A stretch of 64,000 nt of DNA from an uncultured Bacilli bacterium. Lineage in GTDB: Bacteria > Bacillota_I > Bacilli_A > RF39 > UBA660. Both the position numbers and the translations under genes were made by a program. The notes under the pieces are model-generated. The model was not told the origin of the DNA. It made no database searches and saw only the letters and a list, made by a program, of their open reading frames with translations. Every line of letters begins with the position of its first letter. Within the stretch, counting starts at the first letter, position 1. Where the stretch lies: contig CAKOHW010000001.1 in NCBI GenBank assembly GCA_934086185.1, positions 124,001 through 188,000 on the forward strand, read 5' to 3'. Below are positions 8,308-16,876 of the stretch, in pieces.

Positions 8308-8424
8308 GTATTTTTTCAAAAAAACTAAAAAAATAATAATTTTACTAATTATTAAGCGTAAAATTTTCAGAATTTTTTATAATTCTAAAATATCAATCTT
8401 CATTTTATTATAAAAGAAATTATA
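8308..8424. other. AT-rich intergenic spacer
   Basis: The gap between rpsJ and the next gene is about 400 bases. After the leader and promoter of rpsJ come these very AT-rich bases, then the terminator at 8425-8453 and a further AT-rich stretch to 8551. I see no open frame, tRNA or repeat in it. Confidence 0.6.
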
Positions 8425-8453
8425 AAACCTGTTTTCATACATAAAACAGGTTT
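8425..8453 (-). terminator. Terminator of type VII cassette A
   Basis: Perfect 11-bp inverted repeat (AAACCTGTTTT and AAAACAGGTTT) with a 7-base loop, about 100 bases after the stop of the NlpC/P60 gene. The minus-strand flank is AT-rich with only a loose T tract. It separates cassette A from the ribosomal operon. Confidence 0.75.
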
Positions 8454-8551
8454 ATATTATTTTACTAATTATTTTTTTATTTTTTATATTAATAAAATTG
8501 TCAAATTTAATATTAAATATAATGTTATTCCTAACTTATTTAAAACTTTAA

Positions 8552-9406
8552 TTACTTATTCCAATTATTGTAACCATAATAGACAGAAAAATTTCCATCT
8601 CCTACTCTAACTTGAGGTCCATTTATTCCACTACTAGTACAATGTAAATATACATTTTGATTACTTGAATTCTTTCCTATATATATTCCTATATGGTTAG
8701 AATTGCCAACTGCCATTGAATTATTATTTAAAGCAATATCTCCTGGTTTTAAATCAGATTTATTTATTGATTTAAAACTATTAGATGATACGAATGTTCC
8801 TGTATAAGAATCAATGGGTACATCATTATGGCCTTCTTTATTGTAAGCCCATGAAACATATGATGAGCAATCTAAATAATTTGGATTATCAGCTCTTGGA
8901 TTTCTACTACCTTGAGAATATTTACATCCTTTATTAACAAGACTAGCTGCTTTTTCGATTAATTCTATTCTTTCTGGATCTATATCTTCTCCCCAACTAT
9001 TTCTTACACTATCTAACACTTCTTGAGCAGATGCATCTATATTATAATCTGTTACATTTCCTTTTTTATAATCTAATGTGGATTTAATTAATGTTTTTAA
9101 ATTACTTATTTGTTTCATAACATTTTCTTCTGCTTCTTCTTCAGTGAATTCATAATCTTTTAATTGATTATCAATAAATTCTGTTAAAGATGTCATATTT
9201 TTATTAAGTAATCTTTTTATGTTTCCTAGTTTTAAATTTATATTTAATATTATCGCAGTAATATCATAATTTAATATTACTGATTTTAAATTCATTACTT
9301 CTTTTTCTATATTAGGTATTTCGTTGTTAATCATAACATTTTTTTTTGCATCTATTTCTAAATTCATAGATTTTAGCGTATAGTTATCTAAATCTATTCT
9401 TGACAT
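8552..9406 (-). CDS. Type VII-linked secreted NlpC/P60 hydrolase with helical targeting domain
   Basis: 284 residues from the ATG at 9406, which follows AAGGTGG. Residues 1-115 are helical and resemble the N-terminal domain of the cassette B effector at 34611-35318; both share an (E/Q)F(I/L)D(N/T)Q block followed by an acidic EAE motif. Residues about 150-284 are an NlpC/P60 domain: catalytic Cys near 179 in YLDCSSYVSWAY, His near 237 in NHIGIYIG and a further polar segment near YLHCTSS. Such domains cut peptidoglycan stem peptides. There is no Sec signal peptide, so export through the type VII system is inferred from architecture and neighbours. No adjacent immunity candidate is visible. Confidence 0.8.
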   Translation of the reverse strand: MSRIDLDNYTLKSMNLEIDAKKNVMINNEIPNIEKEVMNLKSVILNYDITAIILNINLKLGNIKRLLNKNMTSLTEFIDNQLKDYEFTEEEAEENVMKQISNLKTLIKSTLDYKKGNVTDYNIDASAQEVLDSVRNSWGEDIDPERIELIEKAASLVNKGCKYSQGSRNPRADNPNYLDCSSYVSWAYNKEGHNDVPIDSYTGTFVSSNSFKSINKSDLKPGDIALNNNSMAVGNSNHIGIYIGKNSSNQNVYLHCTSSGINGPQVRVGDGNFSVYYGYNNWNK

Positions 9407-9407
9407 A

Positions 9408-9737
9408 TTAACTACCACCTTCTAACTTACTCAATAAATTATTAACTTTTGATAATTGATCAGAATAACTATCATCTAATGAAGAATAACTAATAATTTT
9501 TTGATTTAAATATTCATATAAATTATTTAATAATTCAGAACATTCTTTTGCTTTTTCCGTATTAGTTTCAGCATATAATTTTAAAGTACTTGATATGTTA
9601 TCACTTTTAATTAATGAAGCTATAGAATTTAAATTATCACTATCGCTTTGAATTACTTTATTTAACATCTCTCTTATATTTTCTATATCGCTTGCAATTT
9701 TTTTCATTTGTACTATACCAAATTTTATTTCACTCAT
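9408..9737 (-). CDS. Small helical type VII partner protein, cassette A
   Basis: 109 residues from the ATG at 9737, which follows AGGAAAT; an earlier in-frame start at 9752 lacks a good site. Almost entirely helical, no signal peptide. It is a clear paralogue of the protein at 35336-35659: both begin M(S/A)EIKF, share SDNI(S/K)STL in the middle and have an SYS(S/A)(L/I)D segment near the C-terminus. It resembles WXG100-superfamily or LXG-associated helper proteins in size and context; the exact family is not certain. Its stop lies against the start of the NlpC/P60 gene. Confidence 0.7.
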   Translation of the reverse strand: MSEIKFGIVQMKKIASDIENIREMLNKVIQSDSDNLNSIASLIKSDNISSTLKLYAETNTEKAKECSELLNNLYEYLNQKIISYSSLDDSYSDQLSKVNNLLSKLEGGS

Positions 9738-9759
9738 AACTAATTTCCTCAATTCTTAA

Positions 9760-10044
9760 TTAATTTACTGTTCTTGAACTTATGTTTTTGTTGATATCAC
9801 TATATATTATTAATGAATCTGCAAACGCCTTGTTACAATTTATCATTTTTTCTATATATTCACTGTTTTCTTTTAATCCATTAAAAAAACTTTGTGCATC
9901 TTCTTGCTCTAATTGCCAATATTGGGTTAAAGTATCTAGTGTACTATTTATAAAGTTTCTTATTGTTTCACTTGTAACTGTGTTAGCTATTAATTCTTGT
10001 GCATTTTCTTTTACTTTATCTGGGTTTTCAATTATTATTGCCAT
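9760..10044 (-). CDS. WXG100-like type VII protein, cassette A (MAIII type)
   Basis: 94 residues, helix-turn-helix in appearance, with a central Trp near residue 43 (LTQYWQLEQEDAQSFFNGL) where WXG100 proteins carry WxG. It is paralogous to 35674-35955: both start MAIII and share the W-x-x-x-QED and GL blocks. Probably forms a dimer or hetero-oligomer with its neighbours for export (inference). RBS AGGTGATAAA. Confidence 0.7.
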   Translation of the reverse strand: MAIIIENPDKVKENAQELIANTVTSETIRNFINSTLDTLTQYWQLEQEDAQSFFNGLKENSEYIEKMINCNKAFADSLIIYSDINKNISSRTVN

Positions 10045-10052
10045 TTTATCAC

Positions 10053-10331
10053 CTACCTATTATTAGCTGTTTTTTCAGAATTAATAATGAATTCATCTAT
10101 TCTGTTAATAAAACTATCTATTATGCTTGATAATTTAGAAATGTTTTCGATTGTTTTTTCTAATTCTTTCACATATGAATTTTTATCTTCAGTGTCTGAT
10201 TGCCAATGACTTTGTATGGTTGATAAATCAGTTGCTAATGAATCATTTTGTGATTTTAAATTATTATTATATTTTCTTATTGTTTCTATTGATGCTTTAG
10301 CAGATTCAATATTTGTTATATTAAAGAACAT
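10053..10331 (-). CDS. WXG100-like type VII protein, cassette A (WQSDTED type)
   Basis: 92 residues, two predicted helices around HWQSDTEDKNSYVKELEK. Its paralogue at 35967-36254 has WQSDTEDRSSYLSNLEK at the same place, so Ser replaces the Gly of the WXG turn in both. First gene of cassette A; the four genes are packed within a few bases of each other, so they probably form one transcript. A weak promoter (TTGTTA-17-TATCTT) lies upstream. Confidence 0.75.
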   Translation of the reverse strand: MFFNITNIESAKASIETIRKYNNNLKSQNDSLATDLSTIQSHWQSDTEDKNSYVKELEKTIENISKLSSIIDSFINRIDEFIINSEKTANNR

Positions 10332-10416
10332 AAAATCATATCCTTTCTATTTAAAGATAACATATTTCTTTTTTTATAACAACATTATTTTTTAATGATT
10401 TTTGTAACTTCATTAA

Positions 10417-10445
10417 TTTACTATCTACTTTATACGTGTTATAAT
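10417..10445 (+). promoter_or_regulatory. Promoter of the plus-strand glycosyltransferase
   Basis: TATAAT at 10440-10445 with a partial -35 (TTTACT, 10417-10422) 17 bases upstream. It lies in the divergent gap facing cassette A. Confidence 0.6.
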
Positions 10446-10468
10446 TTAATATGAATAGAGGTAATGAT

Positions 10469-11407
10469 ATGAAGTTAAGTATTATTGTTCCTTCATATAA
10501 TGAAGAAGGTAATATTTTAGAATTTAATAAAAAAGTATTAAGTGTTTTAAATGATTTAGAATATGAAATAATATATATTAATGACGGTTCTACTGATAAA
10601 ACATTAGATAAAATAAAAAAAGTATATGAAGAAAATATGGATAATATCAAGTATATTTCATTTAGTAAAAATTTTGGTAAAGAAGCTGCAATTTATGCTG
10701 GATTGAAAAAATCGACTGGTGATTTTATATGTATCATTGATTCCGATTTACAACAAAATCCTAAATATATTTTAAGTATGTTAGATTATTTAAAGAAAAA
10801 TCCTGATACAGATCAAATCGCTATGGTAATGAAAAACAGAAATAAAGAAAATATTTTTAATAGGTTATTTAAACAATTATTTTATAAATTAATTAATAAA
10901 TTATCAGAAACTGAATTTGTTGATGGTGCTAGTGACTTTAGGATGTTTAGAGAAAATGTTAAAAATGCTGTTTTGGAGTTATCTGAAACAAATAGATTTT
11001 CAAAAGGTATATTTTCATGGGTTGGATTTAATACAGAATATATGTATTATAATGTAGAACGTCGATTTTCTGGAAAGACAAAATTTACTACAAAAAATCA
11101 AATTAGATATGCCATCACAGGTATTACTAATTATTCTATTAAACCATTAAAATTATCTTTTATTACTGGTTTAATAATATCGTTATTATCATTAATTTAT
11201 ATAATTATAACTGTTTTTCAAGTATTAATTTTCGGAAAAGATGTTCCTGGATATGCATCGCTTTTAGTTGTTAGTTTATTTATGGGTGGTTTACAATTAA
11301 TCTTTATAGGAATTGTTGGTGCTTATTTAGGAAAAAATTATATTGAAACTAAAAATAGACCAATATATCTAGAAAAGGAATCTAAAGGATTTGATGAAAT
11401 TCTTTAG
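10469..11407 (+). CDS. GT2 family membrane glycosyltransferase (GtrB/DPM1-like)
   Basis: 312 residues from the ATG at 10469, with AGAGGTAATGAT before it; a frame-consistent ATG at 10451 has no such site. The GT-A catalytic domain covers residues 1-220: KLSIIVPSYNEEGNI, the nucleotide-binding IINDGST-like motif YINDGSTDKT and the metal-binding DSDLQQNP. Two membrane helices follow near 228-255 and 262-290. Family members move sugars from nucleotide donors to polyprenyl phosphate or lipids on the cytoplasmic face. It is the only plus-strand gene in the window and stands between two secretion loci; the acceptor is unknown. Confidence 0.88.
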   Translation: MKLSIIVPSYNEEGNILEFNKKVLSVLNDLEYEIIYINDGSTDKTLDKIKKVYEENMDNIKYISFSKNFGKEAAIYAGLKKSTGDFICIIDSDLQQNPKYILSMLDYLKKNPDTDQIAMVMKNRNKENIFNRLFKQLFYKLINKLSETEFVDGASDFRMFRENVKNAVLELSETNRFSKGIFSWVGFNTEYMYYNVERRFSGKTKFTTKNQIRYAITGITNYSIKPLKLSFITGLIISLLSLIYIIITVFQVLIFGKDVPGYASLLVVSLFMGGLQLIFIGIVGAYLGKNYIETKNRPIYLEKESKGFDEIL

Positions 11408-11415
11408 ATTTTTTT

Positions 11416-11440
11416 AAAAAAAATAAGACTTTAAGTCTTA
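11416..11440 (-). terminator. Terminator of the VirD4-like gene
   Basis: An 8-bp inverted repeat (TAAGACTT and AAGTCTTA, 11424-11440) overlaps the stop codon and is followed on the minus strand by eight T. The convergent plus-strand glycosyltransferase could use the same hairpin, but without a T tract. Confidence 0.8.
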
Positions 11441-13666
11441 TTCATCACCAAAGAAATCATCGAAAAACTGATCATCTGTAACATTGTTATCATTCATAAC
11501 AATTTTTTCTTCTTTTTTTGATTCTACATTATCACTTTTTGTAGTGGAATTATTTTTCATGATTTCATCAAAAGTTTTTGGAACATTGTTATTAAATGAA
11601 AATTGTTCTATATTATCATTTGTTTTATCAGTATTATTTTCAGGCAATTTAAATTCTTCAATTGTTTCTTTAGGTTTATTATCAATTTCTTTTTTATCAC
11701 TCTTATTGTTTTTTTCTTTTTCAAGTCTTTCTTCTTCTTCTAATTCTGCAATTTTTGCATCTATTTTTTTTAATAATTCATCTACATCAATTTCTCCATT
11801 ATTTTGGAAAGGATTCTCACTTAAATCATTATCATTATTAAAAGGATTATTAGGAAGTGCAAATGGATTTGGTATATTTGGATTTTGTGTATTTATGTTA
11901 TTTGCAAATGGATTTCCAAATGGTTCGTTCGGCATTCCGCTATTAACACTACCTAAAACTTTTTCTTTTTTCTTTTCTTTTACATATTCTTTTAAATCAA
12001 ATAATTTAATGTCTTTCTTTTCTCTTTCTGGGAAATCAGCCTTTCCATAATTATTTCCCCAATCTATTTCAAAGCTTGGTTTTAATTTTGTTTTAAATGG
12101 ACTCAATCTTGAACGAATTATAATAACTTCAAACGGTTTCATTTTTTGTAAGTCGCTTACTGTTACCAATGGTGTTGATGCAGTTTTATCTTTATCTTTT
12201 GATTTTTTTTCACCACATAATTTACTTATTTCTTCTAGTGCTGCTAATTCTGTAGTTAATAAATATATTAAATTCCCACAATTTCCACGAATAGTTTCTG
12301 CATCATCTTTTCCATAAACATCATTTAATTGAGCAAAGTTTTGGATTATAAATGTAAATCTTATTGCTCTACTACGTGCAGCAGTTACCATTGTTGTCAC
12401 GTCTTTTAATGGAGGCATGTTAGCAAATTCATCTAATATGAAATTAGTTCTCACTGGAAGTTTTCCACCACACTCTTGTGCTACATCGATTAATGTTTCA
12501 TAACATTGTTTTATAAATATAGTTGCTAATGCATGATATGTTGTTTTTTCATCGTGTATTACCATAAATACTGCAGTTGGTTTTTTACCTATTTCACGCA
12601 TATCGAAATCACTTCTTGAAAGCATTTCTGATAATTGTTCTCTACTTGAAAATAAACGAATTTTTTGTCTAAATACTGAAAGGATTCCACCTTTAGTTTC
12701 CGTTGGAGAATTTATAGTGTTAGATGCAAATACATATGGTGTGCTAGATTCACCTTTTAAATTAAAATATTCTTTAATATAATTAGAAGTTGCAAATTTT
12801 TCTTCTCCTACTGTTGTTACATAATTTATAGAATTTAAATTTATCTCTTCTTCTTTTGCATCTTCAAATAGACCTAATGTTACACCAGCAAAATAATCTG
12901 ATGCACTCTTTTCCCAAAATGGATCTTGTGCTTTTTTATCTTGTAAGATATTTAATGCAACATCATCTACTAATTCAACTGCTTTATCAATATTTCCTTT
13001 TTTATATAATTGGTAAGGTAGTGCTAATGGGTTCCAACAGTTACCTTTTTGAGGTTCACGGAAGTTTAGTATTATTATATTATATCCTCTTGCTCTTAAT
13101 AAGTTAGAATGTTGTTTATAAATTTCACCTTTCGGATCTGTTATAACCATACTTTCTTTATGTTTTGCAAGACTATATACTTGTGGATCAACTAATGTAG
13201 TAGTTTTACCACTACCAGTCGCTCCAATTACATATGTATGGTTTTCACTATCATCAACCCACATATCTTTACCATCATTTATTAAAACAACGCCTGCTGC
13301 GTTTGCATTTTCATCTGCTATTGAGACTTTAACGACTTTTGAAGAATTTTTCATTTCTTTTTCTTTTGCCCAACGTGCATAGCCTTTTTCATCTTTTTCT
13401 CCAACGGTTAAAGAAGGTTTGCCTTTTTGTCTATCAAATATATATGAAGAAACACTTGCAAAAATTGATATTAATACTCCAAAGAATACTAAGAATGTTC
13501 CGAAAATATATTTAGGAGCAAATCCTAAAAATGGATTCATTCCTGCAAATTCACCTTCATTAATTAGTTCAATAGCATTTGATACACCTAAACTACATAT
13601 TAAAAGTAAGAATATACAAAATAATATAAAAATTATTAAATCTTTTGATGTAACACTAAATTTCAT
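11438..13666 (-). CDS. VirD4/TraG-type type IV secretion coupling ATPase
   Basis: 742 residues. Two N-terminal membrane helices (about 9-30 and 53-75) precede a RecA-like ATPase with Walker A GATGSGKTTTL near 150 and Walker B FILDEFANMPPL near 412. Coupling proteins recruit DNA or protein substrates to a type IV channel. From about residue 570 the protein turns low-complexity: Asn/Pro-rich with four NPF tripeptides, then Lys/Glu-rich, ending in an acidic FFDDFFGDE-type tail. Such tails in coupling proteins often bind substrates (family knowledge), but this one is not recognised. It has its own promoter and terminator and heads away from the virB-like genes. Confidence 0.92.
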   Translation of the reverse strand: MKFSVTSKDLIIFILFCIFLLLICSLGVSNAIELINEGEFAGMNPFLGFAPKYIFGTFLVFFGVLISIFASVSSYIFDRQKGKPSLTVGEKDEKGYARWAKEKEMKNSSKVVKVSIADENANAAGVVLINDGKDMWVDDSENHTYVIGATGSGKTTTLVDPQVYSLAKHKESMVITDPKGEIYKQHSNLLRARGYNIIILNFREPQKGNCWNPLALPYQLYKKGNIDKAVELVDDVALNILQDKKAQDPFWEKSASDYFAGVTLGLFEDAKEEEINLNSINYVTTVGEEKFATSNYIKEYFNLKGESSTPYVFASNTINSPTETKGGILSVFRQKIRLFSSREQLSEMLSRSDFDMREIGKKPTAVFMVIHDEKTTYHALATIFIKQCYETLIDVAQECGGKLPVRTNFILDEFANMPPLKDVTTMVTAARSRAIRFTFIIQNFAQLNDVYGKDDAETIRGNCGNLIYLLTTELAALEEISKLCGEKKSKDKDKTASTPLVTVSDLQKMKPFEVIIIRSRLSPFKTKLKPSFEIDWGNNYGKADFPEREKKDIKLFDLKEYVKEKKKEKVLGSVNSGMPNEPFGNPFANNINTQNPNIPNPFALPNNPFNNDNDLSENPFQNNGEIDVDELLKKIDAKIAELEEEERLEKEKNNKSDKKEIDNKPKETIEEFKLPENNTDKTNDNIEQFSFNNNVPKTFDEIMKNNSTTKSDNVESKKEEKIVMNDNNVTDDQFFDDFFGDE

Positions 13667-13688
13667 TGTAGCACTCCTTTTCGTATTT

Positions 13689-13694
13689 ATTATA
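13689..13694 (-). promoter_or_regulatory. -10 element of a putative VirD4 promoter
   Basis: Perfect TATAAT on the minus strand, 23 bases before the ATG of the coupling protein. The -35 (TAGAAA, 17 bases upstream) is weak. Confidence 0.5.
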
Positions 13695-13718
13695 AAACAA
13701 AGATTTTCTTTTTTCTAC

Positions 13719-14426
13719 TCATTTATTTGATTTTTTAAATTTTTCATAAATAATTAAAATAGTTATAAGTATTATTAATAATATTATTAATAAAAAGTAT
13801 TTGATGAATGTATTTGTTAATAGCCCATCTTTTATTATAGTTTTTTTGTCATTAATTTCTTTATCAAAATTAATTTCTATTCTTTTATTTTCATAATTAT
13901 TCTTATTAATATACCAATAATATATATCATCTTTTAATTCATCACTATTAGTATCTTTTATATATTTATCAGTTTTAAATGAAATAACAATATTATCTAA
14001 ATTGGGATAACTCTCAAATACATTATTAATTTCATATGCAATTATTTTATCATCTGTAATAATTATATTATTATATAATTTATGTAATATATATGAGTGT
14101 TTATAATAGTAACTATTTTCAAAATTATACTTTAAATTCATATTATAATTATTAGCATCACTAAATATATTTTTTTCATAAAATTTATATTTTTCTAAAT
14201 TTACGTTTTCTGCTAATTCTTCTGGGTCATCTAAATAGTTCGTTGTTATATTTGAAGTATAAAATGTATTTAAATAATTTTTACATAATTCATTATTGCA
14301 CAACTCATCATTTTTAGTAATTATTGTTGCATCTTCGTTAAATGTATTATTTTCATATGTTAAATTATAATTTACAGTACATCCACTTAATAAAATGAAA
14401 CTTAGTAATATTAATATTCTTTTCAT
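13719..14426 (-). CDS. Predicted lipoprotein with C-terminal membrane helix
   Basis: 235 residues from the ATG at 14426; an upstream GTG start is also possible. The N-terminus MKRILILLSFILLSGC is a lipoprotein signal with lipobox LSGC. The extracellular part is Asn/Tyr/Asp-rich without a recognised domain. A strong hydrophobic segment near 205-228 is followed by KFKKSNK, so the protein would be anchored at both ends. It lies within a few bases of the upstream hydrolase gene and is the last gene of the type IV transcript, so a structural or accessory role is likely; function unknown. Confidence 0.75.
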   Translation of the reverse strand: MKRILILLSFILLSGCTVNYNLTYENNTFNEDATIITKNDELCNNELCKNYLNTFYTSNITTNYLDDPEELAENVNLEKYKFYEKNIFSDANNYNMNLKYNFENSYYYKHSYILHKLYNNIIITDDKIIAYEINNVFESYPNLDNIVISFKTDKYIKDTNSDELKDDIYYWYINKNNYENKRIEINFDKEINDKKTIIKDGLLTNTFIKYFLLIILLIILITILIIYEKFKKSNK

Positions 14427-14432
14427 ATTCAC

Positions 14433-16343
14433 CTATCCATTACAATTTTTAGAATAGTAATCCGACATATTCACTACTTTATATTTTCCAAAATGTGAAT
14501 AATCAAATTTGCTAAATACTATTCCGTATCTTGCTCCTTTGGCTTCTGCTACAATTAATTCAGAGCCTGTGTTGTTTAAAATTATCATTACATGTGTCGA
14601 TGAAGCCGCTATATCTCCAACCGTTGCTTTACTAGCATCAATACTATGTCCTAAACTTTTAAAACTATCTGCAACTATAGGACTAAAGTTTGTACAGCCG
14701 GCATTTTTTAATGCCCAAGAAACAAATCCGCTGCAATCTAGTCCACTTGGTTGTAATGATCCCGCAGGTTGTGCTGAACTTCCACTTGCTGATATTGCAA
14801 CACCCGCTCCCCAACTACCATTTATACCATCTGAAATATTTCCGTGTCCACCACCCCAAAAATATGGAATAACAAATCCTTCATTTAATGCCCCTTGTAC
14901 TAAACCATAAGCTGCCATTGCTGGTGCTGCACCACTTCCAATACCGGCCGATTGTATATCACTTTTTAGACTAGCATTCCAAGCATCAAGTTTTTCCTGG
15001 CCTATTTTTGATAATATAGATTCTCCTGATCTTAATATAGGAAGATTTCCTCCACCTAATGAACTATCATCAATTGAACTTATTGATCCTACTGAACATA
15101 TTATTGATGAATTGGAAGATATTGAACTTGATACATATTCATGTATTTTTTTTGATGTTTCATCATTGTAATGTAAACCATCACTTGTTTCAAAATTACT
15201 TTTTATATTGTTATATGAGTTAATATATTGTGATGGAAAAGCATCCGAAATCTTTTTATTAAATTCTTCAATTTGTTGATTTGTCACTGTATACCCATTT
15301 TGAGAAGTTTTTGTTTCATCTACAGGGTTAACTGACATTATGTAAAATTTTGTATCTGGATATTTTTCAAACAAGTTTTTATAGAAATTAATATAATTAT
15401 CAACATTATAAAGATCATTAACGCCAAAATTAAATACTACAAGCGCTTTATTATTATCTCTAATTTTTGTTTCTAAATCACTTATAGCTGATGTTGATAA
15501 CCAACTATAGCCTGCTGATACTTGTCCAATAAATTCTTTTGTTGTATCAACATCTTTAAGAGCTTCTTTTAACATTACAGTTCTAGAATCACCAACATAA
15601 ATTATTTTTTTACCAATTTCTTCTGCGCTGCAATTTCTACTACCTGCAGAAGACGATGCCATTACAGCATTATTTGTTAGTGCAAGGTTATGAAAATCTT
15701 TTTGAGCTGCTGCACCTCCAAATACAATTAGCATAAACATAACTACTAATCCTAAGCAAACAGCAATTTTTAATTTCATTGTTTTACTAATATTTAAATT
15801 GCTAGTAAGTTTTTTCATTATGTCACTATTGTTTTGACTCGATGCATTTGATGACGAAGTATTCTCTGTATTTAAAGTTGTTTGTCCTTGTAGATTATTA
15901 CTTTGATTACTATTTTTAAAATTTTGTGATAAATTTGTATTTGAAGGTGATGCCTGAGTATTGGAAGAATTCGGAATATTATTAGCACCAGAAGAGTTTG
16001 GAGAACCTTTCATAGAAATAACATCTTTAGCCCCTTTTGCCATATCGGTTATTCCTGCATCATCAGCTTTTTTTAACATATCTCCTACAGGTGTTTTTGA
16101 AACAACTTTTGAGACTCTTTTTACTGCACCGTCCCAAGTATTTTTTACTCTTTTACCTACTACTGGAACGTTTTCAGCAGCATTTTTTATTTGACTACCC
16201 TGACCACCAGTAAAGTAATCGAGTGCAACTTCTCCTGCTAAATCTACTGCCTTTTCTGTAGATTCTTGTTTTTGCTCTTTATAACTTTTTTCTGGTTCGT
16301 CTATTTCAGATACGTCATTTCTCTTGGCTTGATATGTTCCCAA
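14433..16343 (-). CDS. Membrane-anchored bifunctional SGNH hydrolase and NlpC/P60 peptidase
   Basis: 636 residues from a TTG at 16343, chosen because it lies eight bases after AGGAGG; a GTG at 16352 overlaps that site. Order: a charged cytoplasmic N-terminus, a Ser/Asn-rich linker (about 115-180), one membrane helix (188-212), an SGNH esterase-type domain, then NlpC/P60 at the C-terminus. The SGNH blocks are GDSRT near 250, FNFGVND near 306 and DGLHY near 389. The NlpC/P60 Cys is in LDCSGFVSW near 538 and the His in THVMIIL near 583. Known members deacylate glycans or cut stem peptides, so this is the likely VirB1-like wall-opening enzyme of the type IV system. The fusion of both activities on one anchor is unusual. 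Confidence 0.85.
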   Translation of the reverse strand: MGTYQAKRNDVSEIDEPEKSYKEQKQESTEKAVDLAGEVALDYFTGGQGSQIKNAAENVPVVGKRVKNTWDGAVKRVSKVVSKTPVGDMLKKADDAGITDMAKGAKDVISMKGSPNSSGANNIPNSSNTQASPSNTNLSQNFKNSNQSNNLQGQTTLNTENTSSSNASSQNNSDIMKKLTSNLNISKTMKLKIAVCLGLVVMFMLIVFGGAAAQKDFHNLALTNNAVMASSSAGSRNCSAEEIGKKIIYVGDSRTVMLKEALKDVDTTKEFIGQVSAGYSWLSTSAISDLETKIRDNNKALVVFNFGVNDLYNVDNYINFYKNLFEKYPDTKFYIMSVNPVDETKTSQNGYTVTNQQIEEFNKKISDAFPSQYINSYNNIKSNFETSDGLHYNDETSKKIHEYVSSSISSNSSIICSVGSISSIDDSSLGGGNLPILRSGESILSKIGQEKLDAWNASLKSDIQSAGIGSGAAPAMAAYGLVQGALNEGFVIPYFWGGGHGNISDGINGSWGAGVAISASGSSAQPAGSLQPSGLDCSGFVSWALKNAGCTNFSPIVADSFKSLGHSIDASKATVGDIAASSTHVMIILNNTGSELIVAEAKGARYGIVFSKFDYSHFGKYKVVNMSDYYSKNCNG

Positions 16344-16375
16344 GGTTCTCACCTCCTTTTTTGAATTATTTTATA

Positions 16376-16876
16376 TTATTTTATTTCAATAGTATATTCA
16401 TCTAAAAATACTTCATAATTCATAATAGAATTTTCTTTTATAATATATCTATTATCGTCGCTTGCATAAATATCAAAATATTTTTTACCATTGATCATTC
16501 TTACTTTATATTTTTCTACGCTTAAACTATAAAATGAAACACTTAATTGATCGTTAATATAATTTTGAAATTCACTAATATCATTAAATTTTTGAATTCT
16601 ATAATCTTTATTCAATGTATTATAGGCTTCTGTTATATCACTTAAAATCAAATTTTTGAAATCGTTTAAATATTTTTTAGCCATATCGTCTTCAGTTACA
16701 TAAACAGGTATATACTCATTTGCCTTATATTTTGATATTTCAACATCTCTATCTTCTAACAATTTTTCGCTATTTCTAATTTTTTGATATTGATTTAAAT
16801 AGCATATTAATCCTACAACACCTATAATTAACAAACAGAAAATTACCGTATTTTTGTTTTTTATTAAATTTTCCAT
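16376..16876 (-). CDS. Single-pass VirB8-like protein, copy 1
   Basis: 166 residues: one membrane helix at about 10-27, a short coiled segment, then an extracellular domain with a KFNDISEFQNYIN segment of the kind seen in NTF2-like/VirB8/TcpC domains. VirB8 proteins form the inner-membrane scaffold of type IV systems. The assignment rests on topology, size, gene position and a weak pattern match, not on a diagnostic motif. It overlaps the next similar gene by one base and may be a diverged duplicate of it. RBS GGAGGAACAATA. Confidence 0.5.
   Translation of the reverse strand: MENLIKNKNTVIFCLLIIGVVGLICYLNQYQKIRNSEKLLEDRDVEISKYKANEYIPVYVTEDDMAKKYLNDFKNLILSDITEAYNTLNKDYRIQKFNDISEFQNYINDQLSVSFYSLSVEKYKVRMINGKKYFDIYASDDNRYIIKENSIMNYEVFLDEYTIEIK

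Noticed and set aside
8148..8551. Small coding frame in the gap between rpsJ and cassette A
   Set aside because: No frame with start, ribosome site and plausible composition was found; the gap is explained by leader, promoter and terminator.
11484..12050. Long open frame on the plus strand opposite the VirD4 tail
   Set aside because: It mirrors the low-complexity Lys/Glu/Asn-rich coding strand, has a Ser/Phe/Leu-rich translation and no good ribosome site.
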